NCBI GenBank assembly: GCA_003942085.1
Contig: DQIQ01000007.1
Span: forward strand, 1 to 52,263
Origin: Thermoplasmata archaeon
GTDB taxonomy: Archaea > Thermoplasmatota > E2 > DHVEG-1
Direction of reading: 5' to 3'
DNA: 52,263 nucleotides
In this document: positions 15,037-24,981 of the stretch, one piece after another
How positions within the stretch are numbered: position 1 is the stretch's first letter
How the letters are laid out: each line of letters begins with the position of its first letter
Translations under genes and position numbers: made by a program
The notes under the pieces: model-generated
The model's database searches: none
What the model saw: the letters and a program-made list of their open reading frames with translations, nothing else
What the model was told of the DNA's origin: nothing

Positions 15037-18000
15037 ATGGGAAAGGAACCCGAAATTGTAAAAATTTTACGGGAAGAAGAACGCTTGAGGATTTCTCAGA
15101 AAAAATCATCCAGTGGCTCTGAGAGTGTCTCGGAATCTGAAGACTCTTTGGTTCATTCATCGGATGATACTCTTATGATGTTTGAAGACGGCAGGAAACA
15201 GATCAGTAACCTTCCGTCAGATCATCAAGAGACAACAGATAGAACCACCTTTGACTCCTCCATGCTCGTCATACTTGTCCTTGATACAGAAAAGCGTATT
15301 ATCTCATGGAATTCCTCCGCTGAAACGCTTTTAGGAAAAACATATGATGAGCTTTATCTCAAATCAATCTCAATATTACACTCAGCCGACGAATGGAAAA
15401 AAATTGAATCCATGGTAAATAAACAATCCGGACTTCAATACCAGATTAAGACTAAGGCCCTTACAAAAAATAACGAACCATTGGATGTTGCTGTCTCGTT
15501 AAGTGTTTTGAAAAATACTGACGGGAAAAATCTTGGTTCACTTTATATTATCAAAAATATCTCTGAACAAAAACAAACAGACCATCGACTCAACTCCATC
15601 ATTGAATATGCCGATGATTCAATTTTTGTGATGGATACATATGGTCAGTATCTTATGGTGAATAATGAACTCTTATCGCGACTAGGTCGCTGTCGTGAAG
15701 AGGTGCTGGGGAGGGCATTTAGCGAGTTCCATACCTCTGAGGAAACAAAGGATTTTACTCAGAAACTGAACTGTGCGATAGAACAAGGACGACCCCTCAA
15801 AGATATTCAATGCACTGACGGGAAATGGTTTTTAAGAACCCTTAGTCCCGTCAAAGAATCATCAGATTCCTTTCCAACTGCGGTTTTAGTGGTTTCAAGA
15901 GACATAACTGAGGATAAAAAAGCAGAAGAATTACTGATACAAAAAGAAAAAAAGTACCATACGATGTTTGAGTTTTTTCCTCAGACGATCATACTCATTG
16001 ATACGAAATGTAAAATTTTGGATGTAAATGAACGGGTCATGGAATGGCTAGGTTACAAACCTTGTGAGATGTTTGAGAAGGATTTTTTTAGCCTAGCTTT
16101 TTTCACTAAAGAATCAAAGAAAATTGTGAAAAAGAATTTTTCAAAGAGAAAGTTGAATAAAAAGATTTCTCCCTATGAAATTGAGGTTCTCACCAAAGGC
16201 GGTGACAAACGATATGGCGTTGTGAATACGTCAACCTTACGTGATGAACAGGGTGAAATTATTGGTGATCTCATCGTCATCTCTGATATCACTGAACGAA
16301 AACATATGGAAGGGGTATTGCGGATAAAAGATAGTGCGATTACCTCCTCTATTAATGCGATCACATTTATCGATCTTGAAGGGAAAATCACGTATGTGAA
16401 CAACTCTTTTCTCCGCATGTGGGGATATTTAACTCCGAAGGAAGTCATCGGAAAACCAATGATTCAATTCTGGAAAATGAAGGCAAAATGTATTGATGTA
16501 ATGGATGCTTTGGTGACTAAGGGAGAATGGATTGGAGAGCTTACCGGACTGAGGAAGGACGATTCCACATTTCAGGTGCAACTTTCTGCGAATATGATTA
16601 AAGACGAATCAGCCAAACCGATCTGTATGATGGGATCTTTTGTCGATATCACACAGTATAAAAAGGCAGTAAAAGCACTCAGTGAAAGTGAAAAGAGATT
16701 CCAGGTGGTGCTTGAGAATTCTTTGGACATGATTTATCAGTTGAATATTAAGAGCGAGGCATGCGATTATGTCAGTCCGTCATCAGTAAAAGTTATTGGT
16801 TATTCTTCTGACGAGATGTTGTCCTTTACTCTAAAAAAAATAGAGGAGTTAATTCATCCTGAGGATAGTGCGCAATGGAATAAGCATTTAAAAATGATCA
16901 CTCGCTATCAACCAAAACAAAATGCGGTTCAATCGATTGAGTATCGTTTCAAACATAAAACATTAGGCTATCGATGGATGAACGATACCTGCACGGTTAT
17001 CTTTGATGAGAACAATGAACCGATTTCTGTCATTGGTACTATTGAGGATATCACGGAGCGGAAGAAAGTCTGGGATGAACTTGTCAAATCGGAAGAGAAA
17101 TATCGTATCCTTGCAGAAACATCAGCTGATGGTGTGTTTACGACAGATTCTCTTGGGCGACTCACTTACGTAAACCCTACGTTTGAAAAATTATGTGGGC
17201 GGCGGAAGAGTCAGCTACTTGCGACACCATTCCGAAATTATCTTCTTGAAGATTCGATCTACTTTTTTCAGCAGATATTTATCGATGCTCGTAAGAAGAA
17301 TGAGAAGATTGAGAATGTTGAATTAGAGATTGTGTCTGGTGATGGTAGTATCATCCCGATCGAAGTCAACATGGCACCATTAACAAAACAAACTGAGTTT
17401 AGCGGTGTGGTCTGTACCGTCCGTGATATCACCCAGCGCAGAGAAATCGAAGACGAATTAAAGAAAAATGAGCGCCTGAAGACCGAGTTTATGAATATCG
17501 CTGCTCATGAACTACGATCCCCGGTCACGCCTATCAAAGGGTACCTAGACCTCATTATTCATGATAATGAGAGCAATGAGAAGATTAAGAGTTGGGCAAA
17601 AATAAGTCTACGAAACGCTGAACGACTATTGAGACTTGTCAATGACATCCTGGATGTCGCACGTCTTGATAGCGATACGATGCGGTTTGATATGGAGAAA
17701 ATAGATCCTGTGGTTCTTCTTAATGAACTCGTCGAGGACATGCGACCTGCGATTACGAATAAAAAATTAGAATTCCGTGTCAATGTCCCCACACCACTTC
17801 CTCATATAATTGGTGATAAAAACCGTCTGTCACAAGTGTTGAAGAATCTTATTGGCAATTCCCTTAAATTCACTGATTGTGGGTATATCGGTCTTGAGGT
17901 TGAAAAGAAAGATAGTCACATCCTGATTGCTGTAGTAGATACGGGGATTGGTATTTCAAAGGATGAGTTAAAGAAAATTTTTACAAAATTCTACCAGGCG

Positions 18001-18174
18001 TACACTGGTGAGGATCGCAACAATGAAGGGACAGGGTTAGGATTATTTATTTCAAAGGAAATAGTAAAAAAACATAATGGGATGATTTGGGCGGAAAGTG
18101 AAGTTGGGAAAGGAAGTCGATTTGTTATCCAACTTCCGTATGTCTATAAAATGGTGGTAGATTTCAAAGTGTGA
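15037..18174 (+). CDS. Six-PAS cytoplasmic histidine kinase
   Basis: Sensor histidine kinase, 1045 residues, with no membrane segment and so probably cytoplasmic. After a Ser-rich N-terminal region there are six PAS domains, at about 75-175, 180-300, 305-420, 425-545, 550-680 and 690-810. Most end in the PAC-type DITE/DITQ linker. The HisKA dimerisation domain has the phosphorylated His824 in NIAAHELRSP. The HATPase domain shows the N box (QVLKNLIGNSLKF), G1 (VVDTGIGIS) and G2 (GTGLGLFIS). There is no fused receiver; the preceding gene supplies one. Signals are unknown; the PAS array suggests small-molecule or redox sensing. A GGAAGG ribosome binding site precedes the ATG. Confidence 0.93.
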   Translation: MGKEPEIVKILREEERLRISQKKSSSGSESVSESEDSLVHSSDDTLMMFEDGRKQISNLPSDHQETTDRTTFDSSMLVILVLDTEKRIISWNSSAETLLGKTYDELYLKSISILHSADEWKKIESMVNKQSGLQYQIKTKALTKNNEPLDVAVSLSVLKNTDGKNLGSLYIIKNISEQKQTDHRLNSIIEYADDSIFVMDTYGQYLMVNNELLSRLGRCREEVLGRAFSEFHTSEETKDFTQKLNCAIEQGRPLKDIQCTDGKWFLRTLSPVKESSDSFPTAVLVVSRDITEDKKAEELLIQKEKKYHTMFEFFPQTIILIDTKCKILDVNERVMEWLGYKPCEMFEKDFFSLAFFTKESKKIVKKNFSKRKLNKKISPYEIEVLTKGGDKRYGVVNTSTLRDEQGEIIGDLIVISDITERKHMEGVLRIKDSAITSSINAITFIDLEGKITYVNNSFLRMWGYLTPKEVIGKPMIQFWKMKAKCIDVMDALVTKGEWIGELTGLRKDDSTFQVQLSANMIKDESAKPICMMGSFVDITQYKKAVKALSESEKRFQVVLENSLDMIYQLNIKSEACDYVSPSSVKVIGYSSDEMLSFTLKKIEELIHPEDSAQWNKHLKMITRYQPKQNAVQSIEYRFKHKTLGYRWMNDTCTVIFDENNEPISVIGTIEDITERKKVWDELVKSEEKYRILAETSADGVFTTDSLGRLTYVNPTFEKLCGRRKSQLLATPFRNYLLEDSIYFFQQIFIDARKKNEKIENVELEIVSGDGSIIPIEVNMAPLTKQTEFSGVVCTVRDITQRREIEDELKKNERLKTEFMNIAAHELRSPVTPIKGYLDLIIHDNESNEKIKSWAKISLRNAERLLRLVNDILDVARLDSDTMRFDMEKIDPVVLLNELVEDMRPAITNKKLEFRVNVPTPLPHIIGDKNRLSQVLKNLIGNSLKFTDCGYIGLEVEKKDSHILIAVVDTGIGISKDELKKIFTKFYQAYTGEDRNNEGTGLGLFISKEIVKKHNGMIWAESEVGKGSRFVIQLPYVYKMVVDFKV

Positions 18175-18180
18175 TGCAGA

Positions 18181-19092
18181 ATGGCTGATGTAAAAAATAC
18201 AGAAGTTCTTGGTAGTATTTTACGTGCGCTCTACTCGGTTGCAAGTCGGCGGACTACACAAAGCTTTGCTGCAACCGTAATCGGTGCTATTATTAAAACA
18301 CTAGAGCAAAACTACGATTTTTTAAAATATGTTCATGTCGAGAATCTCGAGTATGCGAACTCCGAGGTTATTATCAATATATCACCGGAGATTGATGCGG
18401 TTGATTCTTCTATAATTGGGTCAGCGGTTGAGGCGATAATCCGTATCGTCTATATGGATCTGGTGGGAAAAACCGGTTTGTTCTTCATGAAAGAATTAAA
18501 GGAGCTTGCAGGAGAACAAATTATTTCCGAGCTGAAAGACCATGGTGTTGACCTGGCACTTCTGCAAACCGAACAACGGTATATGCATAGACAGCAACGC
18601 AAGAAAAAACAACAAGCACAAATGAAAAAGAGCGTTACTGATGGGATAAACCATCAGGATGATGTTAGTCTTCTTGGGTATAGCTGGAAAAACGTGGGAT
18701 CCTGGAATTATGATCCTCTACAAAAAACCTGTGTTCTCTACAGCAAAGAGGGGCGAGAATTGGATCGGTTGAATCTTGATACCATCATTGAAAGTTATAT
18801 TGTAAATCTTACCGGGGAATGTGAAGATCCGTCGAGTGGTTATGAAGAAGAAATCATGCTCAGCGAAAAAGAAATCGAGCTTCTCAAGGTACTCCATTCA
18901 CGGGATATGGATGCGGAGACTGCAACGGTGGTCCTGCATGTTTCGAAGACCGAATTTGAGTATATTGTCCGTAAATTACTTCAAAGTGAGCTCCTTCATT
19001 ATGTGTCGTATAATGAAATAGAACTGACTGAAGAAGGTATTGCTTTTCTTTCAGAGAAGGATACTTTGAAAAAAGAAAGACCGCTCGTCTAA
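18181..19092 (+). CDS. Unknown protein with possible C-terminal winged helix
   Basis: Not recognised as a known family. 303 residues, soluble. The N-terminal part (about 1-130) alternates helices and strands (VLGSILRALYSVASRRTTQS, EVIINISPEIDAV). A basic Gln/Lys stretch (about 138-155) follows, then a short beta region with YDPLQKTCVLYS. The C-terminal 75 residues look like a winged-helix domain: LSEKEIELLKVL, TATVVLHVSKTEFEYIVRKLL, then a wing-like ELLHYVSYNEIELTEEGIAFL. It begins 6 nt after the kinase stop, so it belongs to the same operon and could be its output. The 3' end overlaps the convergent surface-protein gene by 4 nt. Confidence 0.6.
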   Translation: MADVKNTEVLGSILRALYSVASRRTTQSFAATVIGAIIKTLEQNYDFLKYVHVENLEYANSEVIINISPEIDAVDSSIIGSAVEAIIRIVYMDLVGKTGLFFMKELKELAGEQIISELKDHGVDLALLQTEQRYMHRQQRKKKQQAQMKKSVTDGINHQDDVSLLGYSWKNVGSWNYDPLQKTCVLYSKEGRELDRLNLDTIIESYIVNLTGECEDPSSGYEEEIMLSEKEIELLKVLHSRDMDAETATVVLHVSKTEFEYIVRKLLQSELLHYVSYNEIELTEEGIAFLSEKDTLKKERPLV

Positions 19093-22000
19093 ATTTGTTT
19101 GCCTTTTGAGATGTTAAAGATGTAGAATTCCATTTCTCCGGTCGAGGTGCTGTTACCATCTTGATCGTAGACTTTTGTTTCAAGCGTGTGTTTCAGGAAT
19201 GCTTTTTCATTCCATTGCCAGAGGGCCGGGAATGATGTTACTTCATCTTTCAATTGGCCGTCGACATAGAACTCTGCTTTGCTGAGATGTTCGTGAGGGA
19301 TGTGGACGCTGACTGGTCCTACGATCACTGATTTAAAGAATGGTACGATCTTTTTGTTCTTCAGATAGATAAACCCTTCGATAGAGACGTTTTTTACTTT
19401 AAAGAAAATCAAAAATCCTCCTATTGTCCCGATCAATATCCCGAGCATTATCCAGAGGCTGTTTTTCTCTAAAAAACTTTTTTGAGGTGGGGTTTCATAG
19501 GCAAAATAAAAGAACATTGCTGAAGAGGAGAGGAATCCCTTTCCTTGCAAGGCTTGTGCGTTGATCTCTAAAGGATATGTTCCATTTTCTAAATACCCGA
19601 CAGGTGTGTAAGTGAATGTCTTGTCGTCTAAACGCACCAACTCAGATTCTATATTGGTTGAGTTAAATGTTGAAGAGATAATAGTCACTGGAACGTTAAA
19701 GTTGATTTTTATTGTGGGATTATCCCCATTGATGAGTCCTCCATCCGATGGTGAAAACATCACGGAAAGCTTTGGGAAAATATCGTCGTATGTAAATTTA
19801 TAGTCTGTCTCTGGGTCATCGAATACATAGATCTTTTGATTCTCTCTCCAGACTTTATCAGAGGAAATTGTTCGATCTCTCGTGGTGATGGTCACTGGTG
19901 AATCTGGGTATTGATCGTTGATTTCGATATAGATCCACTGATCCTTGTTCACCGTGACATGCAATACCGCTTGTTCATTTGCTTCATCGATTTCTTTGTT
20001 TTGTACAATGCCCATGGTATGGCCTATTGAAAAAATAAGATCGGTCGTCGTGTTCCAGAAGAACTCAGGCACTGAATCATTACCGATTGATAGTAAGAAC
20101 AAATTATTTCCGTTGAAATTCATTGGTTTGTTATGAACCGCGCTGAGTACTTTGGTCGGGTCTATGAATGTGTCGACGACCCCGTCACCATCAATATCGT
20201 AGCAGAAGAATTGCTCATTGAGCATCAAATTATATCTCGCATTGATAAGGTCAAGTTGCGCAAGAGGTATCTTATGTTGGGCCAATGAACTGATAGTGAT
20301 GCTAGTCAAACTTGTTCCGTTTCTCCCCTGGTCATCGGTCACTGTTAATGTCACTGTGTATGTGCCGTTTGAATAGTAGGTATGGGTGATGGTACTACTA
20401 TTTCCTGTCGTTCCGTCACCGAAATTCCATGTGTATCGACTGATGATGCCATCAAGGTCAAAACTCTTTGATCCATTGAACTGTATTTCCTCTAGCACGT
20501 ACCCTTGATATGGTCCACCAGGATATGCGACGGGGTTCTTCGTCGTATTAGTGTTTCCAGCGATATCAGACGCATTGATTACACAAAAAACTCTCGAGGG
20601 TTTATCTTCAAGGACAATCACTTTTTTATAGTAATTATTACCCATGGCATCCATCTTCACTGTCATCTTATTACTGCTGTTATACCAGTAATCGATCGTA
20701 ACAATTGACACGATGGAGTCATCGGTGATTGTAGCGCCAAACGTATAGCTGTTAGGGAGTTCTTCGAAGGATGGTCCATGGCGGTTGACACGTATCTCTG
20801 GTCGTTGTGTATCAACGATTTTTACTTTTTTATTTTCTGTAACCACATGATTTCCCCATTTATCGGTTGCATAGAGATGATAGGTGAGATTTTCGATGCT
20901 ATGGGTAAGATTTACTGTGCCAACAAAATAATTACCATGGGAAACCGTCATGGTCGAATTGTTTCCAATACTGCCATGGCTCCAAACAACAGAGACCTGA
21001 ATGTCTGATGCAACAGCATCTTTGGAGCTCACGGTAGCATTAAAAGTGAATTTCTTTGAGGGTTTACCTAAAGTCGGTGAATTGTCTTTTATCGTGGGCG
21101 GGTTGCCAGGTTGAATGGAAAATGAGCGATTCGTTGAATGATTCCAATTCCGTGGGTCTTTTACCACGATAAAAAACGTGTAATTACCCGTAGGTGAAAA
21201 CCGTTTGTTGTAATAGTAGGTATTTCCAGTCTTATTTTGGGTGATGCTGAAATTGCTGCGTAGTCCGGTTGGGCTGGTAATGTTCAGGTATACTTCCTTA
21301 ATTTTTGTATTGTCGGTGACTGTTACCGAAAGGTTTGTGTCTTTAGCTAACGTTTGTGTACTAGGGGATGCCTGTGGGGTTTCTATGCAAGGTTTTTTCG
21401 TATCGAGAAGTGGTCCTTGATCGGTGTTGACGTTGTAGATGGTGTAGGGGCTGTCTGCGATCCCATCTCCGTTGTTGTCGACTGCACCTTCGCTGGTCTC
21501 ATCGTAATCATCCCAATAATTGCCGCTTACGATTGGTCCTTGAATGATATTGGTCCTGGTTGTTTTTATGATATTCCATTTGTTATGATTCAAGCTTTTA
21601 TCCAACGCATTGTCGGTGTTGTCATGGAAGAAGTTATTGTAAATGACATTATTGATTGTAAAAAAATCGAGGTATGCGCCATACTCATTGTTGTTACAGA
21701 TTTCGTTGTTTCGGATGTAGTCATTGGTTGAGTTATACAGTCTGATTCCTGCGATAGTGTTATAGCTGATGGTGTTTTGGTAAATTATATTGGAATCATC
21801 AGCAGAGAGATAAAGGCCGTCTTTTTTATTGTAAGAAATAGTATTTCTGCTGATGTTGTTTGTCGAGCCTATGATCATCATTCCATAATTGGTATTGCCG
21901 ACGACCATGTTTCCCTCGATATTGAGGTTCATACTGCAATTTTCTAAGACCAATCCAGAGTTATTATTGTAATAGATTTGATTATAAGATAGTGTCTGAT

Positions 22001-22739
22001 AATCGCTGTAGTCATTCAGTTGGATTCCGTGGTTACCATTGTGAGACGCGTTATTATTTCTGATAACATTGTTTTGACATGTGCTGTTTAGGAAAATCCC
22101 GCTTTGATTGTTGTTTTGAATTTCATTGTTGTAAATATTATTTCCATCGGATGAATAAAGGTAGATGCCATTCTTGTTTCTGGTTATCGTGTTAAAGCTG
22201 ATGTTCACGTTATTATCTGATCGGTTCAGTCTGATACCATCGCCAGAGTTATTGCGAATGACATTGTCGTAGATAAGGTGGTTATTTGAATTTTTCAGGT
22301 GAATTCCATGACGGCCATATGAGATAATGTTATCGGTAATAATTGAATTTTCATTGTTTATTTGGATGATACTTGCAGCTCCTAAGGAACTGCCGTTTGT
22401 TATCGTGAAATGGCTGATGTTTACGTTGTCTGCATTTACTGTTATCACTGTACCTGTTCTGTTACCGTTTATTATCGTGATACTACGATCTTCACCAAAT
22501 AAGTCGATTCGATGGTTAATGGTCAGATGCTCATAATATGTCCCGTTGTATACAAAAATTCTATAGCCATCTGTCGCATGGTTCAGAGCATCTTGGATGC
22601 GGGAATATGTCTCCCCTGGCCCAACATAAAGTGTCGGTGGGGAGTCCGCCCTACAATTCTCAGATGGGACAAAAAAGCGTACGCAGCTCGTAAAAAGGAA
22701 TATGACAACTATCGCTATCAGATACTTTCTGAGTTTCAT
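19089..22739 (-). CDS. Giant NosD/PKD surface protein with a domain after the membrane helix
   Basis: Secreted, membrane-anchored protein of about 1216 residues from MKLRKYLIAIVV. Order: signal sequence; a long right-handed beta-helix (NosD type) of many NNxI turns ending in GNYWDDYD with NNGDGIADSPY; several Ig-like domains; a PKD domain (YTWNFGDGTTGN, YTVTLTVTDDQG); a further beta-rich region including CYDIDGDGVVDTF; and a membrane helix SLWIMLGILIGTIGGFLIFF. A roughly 100-residue Ig-like segment then follows the membrane helix. Upstream in-frame starts exist at 22787 (AGGA 9 nt before it) and up to 22913, which would overlap cca. The start is thus uncertain by up to 58 codons. Confidence 0.82.
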   Translation of the reverse strand: MKLRKYLIAIVVIFLFTSCVRFFVPSENCRADSPPTLYVGPGETYSRIQDALNHATDGYRIFVYNGTYYEHLTINHRIDLFGEDRSITIINGNRTGTVITVNADNVNISHFTITNGSSLGAASIIQINNENSIITDNIISYGRHGIHLKNSNNHLIYDNVIRNNSGDGIRLNRSDNNVNISFNTITRNKNGIYLYSSDGNNIYNNEIQNNNQSGIFLNSTCQNNVIRNNNASHNGNHGIQLNDYSDYQTLSYNQIYYNNNSGLVLENCSMNLNIEGNMVVGNTNYGMMIIGSTNNISRNTISYNKKDGLYLSADDSNIIYQNTISYNTIAGIRLYNSTNDYIRNNEICNNNEYGAYLDFFTINNVIYNNFFHDNTDNALDKSLNHNKWNIIKTTRTNIIQGPIVSGNYWDDYDETSEGAVDNNGDGIADSPYTIYNVNTDQGPLLDTKKPCIETPQASPSTQTLAKDTNLSVTVTDNTKIKEVYLNITSPTGLRSNFSITQNKTGNTYYYNKRFSPTGNYTFFIVVKDPRNWNHSTNRSFSIQPGNPPTIKDNSPTLGKPSKKFTFNATVSSKDAVASDIQVSVVWSHGSIGNNSTMTVSHGNYFVGTVNLTHSIENLTYHLYATDKWGNHVVTENKKVKIVDTQRPEIRVNRHGPSFEELPNSYTFGATITDDSIVSIVTIDYWYNSSNKMTVKMDAMGNNYYKKVIVLEDKPSRVFCVINASDIAGNTNTTKNPVAYPGGPYQGYVLEEIQFNGSKSFDLDGIISRYTWNFGDGTTGNSSTITHTYYSNGTYTVTLTVTDDQGRNGTSLTSITISSLAQHKIPLAQLDLINARYNLMLNEQFFCYDIDGDGVVDTFIDPTKVLSAVHNKPMNFNGNNLFLLSIGNDSVPEFFWNTTTDLIFSIGHTMGIVQNKEIDEANEQAVLHVTVNKDQWIYIEINDQYPDSPVTITTRDRTISSDKVWRENQKIYVFDDPETDYKFTYDDIFPKLSVMFSPSDGGLINGDNPTIKINFNVPVTIISSTFNSTNIESELVRLDDKTFTYTPVGYLENGTYPLEINAQALQGKGFLSSSAMFFYFAYETPPQKSFLEKNSLWIMLGILIGTIGGFLIFFKVKNVSIEGFIYLKNKKIVPFFKSVIVGPVSVHIPHEHLSKAEFYVDGQLKDEVTSFPALWQWNEKAFLKHTLETKVYDQDGNSTSTGEMEFYIFNISKGKQI

Positions 22740-22830
22740 CCCATCCTGATGCATATGTACTTGCATATGCATATCTACCTTTATCATAAAAATATTCCTA
22801 CGAAGGACATTGGAATGTAGGGCAGGAATA

Positions 22831-24189
22831 TTATCGTTCCCACGACATTCGTGAATCAAGATAAGTCGTCCAAAACATACGGAGGTTGTCGATGAGTAAA
22901 TCGTTTTTATCAAGAACCGTTATCTCTGATGAAATCGCGAGGTCTATGTTTTTTCCGAGGCTTAATTGTCTGACTTGATCTTCAAGGAGTTGTCTGATGT
23001 CGGTGTAATCTCGTTCTATTTCAACGTATAATCGTTTATTTTTTTCATAGGGTTTTTTTGTTGTTCTGGGGTTGTCGAGCCATTTTTCTATGAACTCATC
23101 TGCGTTTTTTTTCAAGCGTGTCGGTGGCCCGGTATGCGAAACGGTTTTCGTTAATGTTTTTGTCTTTGGTTGAAGAACAATGTATACGTTTTCTTCATCA
23201 ACAGAAAAGGTGGCATCTTGAATCGTGAATTCATGTTGCTCGCATAGTTCTTTTATTGATCGTACTGATTTTCTTATCTGTGGATAGAGGTTTTCAGAGA
23301 TGATTTCTGGTTTTGGTAGTTTTATTCCTATGAACTCTTTTGTCTCGATATGTTCTGTAATTTTTTCTAGTGGCCAGGGTAGAGGCTTATTGGGAAAGAA
23401 GAAGGTGAGGCGCGGTTCCTTTTGATAGTCCTGGCATGCTTTTATGAAGAGGTCGAATTTTTCTTTCGAAAGCGCTGAGGCAACATTTCTTTCAGAATCT
23501 ACGGGGTCGATGAAGACTAAAGGGGTGTTAAACTCAAGATTCGTTCCTTCCTCAAGGGTGAGTATTTCTCTCAAGCACCAGTGTTGTACTTGTTCGATTA
23601 GCTGCTGAAACGTCCTGTATTTTAATATCATTATTTCGCAGAGGTATCCTGAGAAGCCTTCGATTTCTGCCTCGGCGCCATAGCAGCCGATACCCTTTAG
23701 GAATTGTTTGAAGAGCCTTACTTCATCTTTCTGAGACTCGTCGAGATGATCTTTTATGTATCTGGTATGCAAGGGTGTGCGGTCCACTGCAGAAAGTTTC
23801 TGTGACGCGTGTTCTATTTTGTAGCAAGGAACCAGCTCGGTCTTATAGCCTTGGAACATACCGCGGACATAGGGATGTTCAGCAAAACATTCCTCCTGTT
23901 GTTCAAGAATTGCTCTGCCGATCTTAAGCCCTTGTTCTTGAAGGACTGCTCGTGGAACCGTGACAGGGAAAACAAGAAAGAGATCGATGTCGACTGCAGT
24001 TCGAATGTAGGTGTCTTTTGCTGTAGAGCCGACAAGTTCAAGCGTGATTGGTATGTTGGTTTTTTTGATTTCTTTGCTGACTTGCTCTTTGAGTGCTTCG
24101 ATGGTGCGCTCCATTTCTTTTTTTTCCTTTTTATTGGGCGTGATCTTTTTGAGTACTGTAGTTTCTATGGGAACTGAATCAGGGATCAT
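22831..24189 (-). CDS. cca: Archaeal CCA-adding tRNA nucleotidyltransferase
   Basis: Class I (archaeal) CCA-adding enzyme that completes or repairs the 3' CCA of tRNAs. 452 residues, the normal length. The nucleotidyltransferase head has GSTAKDTYIRTAVDIDLF with the catalytic Asp pair DID. Central and tail domains follow, including GCYGAEAEIEGFSGYLCE, which is characteristic of the archaeal family. The start codon directly follows the TGA of the PAP2 gene, indicating translational coupling. The order PAP2-cca downstream of thpR groups two tRNA/RNA-processing genes. Confidence 0.95.
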   Translation of the reverse strand: MIPDSVPIETTVLKKITPNKKEKKEMERTIEALKEQVSKEIKKTNIPITLELVGSTAKDTYIRTAVDIDLFLVFPVTVPRAVLQEQGLKIGRAILEQQEECFAEHPYVRGMFQGYKTELVPCYKIEHASQKLSAVDRTPLHTRYIKDHLDESQKDEVRLFKQFLKGIGCYGAEAEIEGFSGYLCEIMILKYRTFQQLIEQVQHWCLREILTLEEGTNLEFNTPLVFIDPVDSERNVASALSKEKFDLFIKACQDYQKEPRLTFFFPNKPLPWPLEKITEHIETKEFIGIKLPKPEIISENLYPQIRKSVRSIKELCEQHEFTIQDATFSVDEENVYIVLQPKTKTLTKTVSHTGPPTRLKKNADEFIEKWLDNPRTTKKPYEKNKRLYVEIERDYTDIRQLLEDQVRQLSLGKNIDLAISSEITVLDKNDLLIDNLRMFWTTYLDSRMSWER

Positions 24190-24951
24190 TCATATCTCCT
24201 TGGTGAATCGTTTGATAAGGTAGAATGCTGCAAATGCAAGCAATATTCCACCGATGACATCGGTTATCCAATGAATGGCTAAATAGATAACTGAACAGAT
24301 TACACAGAGGGCGCAGAAATAAGCTAGGTAGATGAATCTTTTGTTGTTGGTAAGAGAGATGGTTTTTGCAAGCAGTAATGCAATAGCGACATGGAGCGAC
24401 GGAAAACAATTGTTGTAGGTTGTCGTGACATAGAAGAACTGTTCAACACCAGGGATGACTGCGTTTAATGCTGACGATGACCCGTAATAAACATAGACGT
24501 TTGTGATCGGAAGGAACAGGTAAAATGGTAAGGCTATCGCATAGATACATACGAGTGCATAAGCAAATATTTTCATTGCTTTTCTCTCATCGGTAATGAT
24601 GAAGTAGAGCGGGGAAAACCATAGGATAAACGGATAGAGAACGATATAGATGAAGACAAAGAAATAAAGCAGCACTGGTGTCCAATGATGTGAAAACCAG
24701 TACACAGCTCCATCTTCGATGAGCTGGATGCTGGAGGTGAAGTTGTGGCCGATGAGTTTTGTGGTAAAATGGTCGATAATGTTTACTTCTAGAAGGTGAA
24801 CCGCGACCACAGCGAATATGATGATAAGATAGACGAAATGATACTGGAAACCATGTTTGTAATCAAACCATGTTTTTTTCCAGGTTTTTTTTGGGACAAG
24901 CAACAGCATGCTCATTGTAAAAAGCAGGATGTTTAGGAGTGCTAAAATCAC
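24190..24951 (-). CDS. PAP2-superfamily membrane phosphatase/phosphotransferase
   Basis: Integral membrane protein of 253 residues with about six helices. Motifs of the PAP2/inositolphosphotransferase (Aur1-like) subgroup are visible: NCFPSLHVAIALLLA (PSxH) and AIHWITDVIGG (HxxxD) in the C-terminal half. Family members hydrolyse or transfer lipid-linked phosphates, for example undecaprenyl or dolichyl pyrophosphate or phospholipid head groups. In an archaeon, recycling of isoprenoid phosphate carriers is a reasonable guess. The stop touches the cca start; the thpR gene lies 30 nt upstream. Confidence 0.82.
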   Translation of the reverse strand: MILALLNILLFTMSMLLLVPKKTWKKTWFDYKHGFQYHFVYLIIIFAVVAVHLLEVNIIDHFTTKLIGHNFTSSIQLIEDGAVYWFSHHWTPVLLYFFVFIYIVLYPFILWFSPLYFIITDERKAMKIFAYALVCIYAIALPFYLFLPITNVYVYYGSSSALNAVIPGVEQFFYVTTTYNNCFPSLHVAIALLLAKTISLTNNKRFIYLAYFCALCVICSVIYLAIHWITDVIGGILLAFAAFYLIKRFTKEI

Positions 24952-24981
24952 GAACCATATGTCTATATTTTCACCGCCGTC

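Noticed and set aside
22740-22913. N-terminal extension of the giant surface protein up to 22913
   Set aside because: It would overlap the cca gene and place a non-signal sequence before the signal peptide; kept only as an uncertainty in the start.
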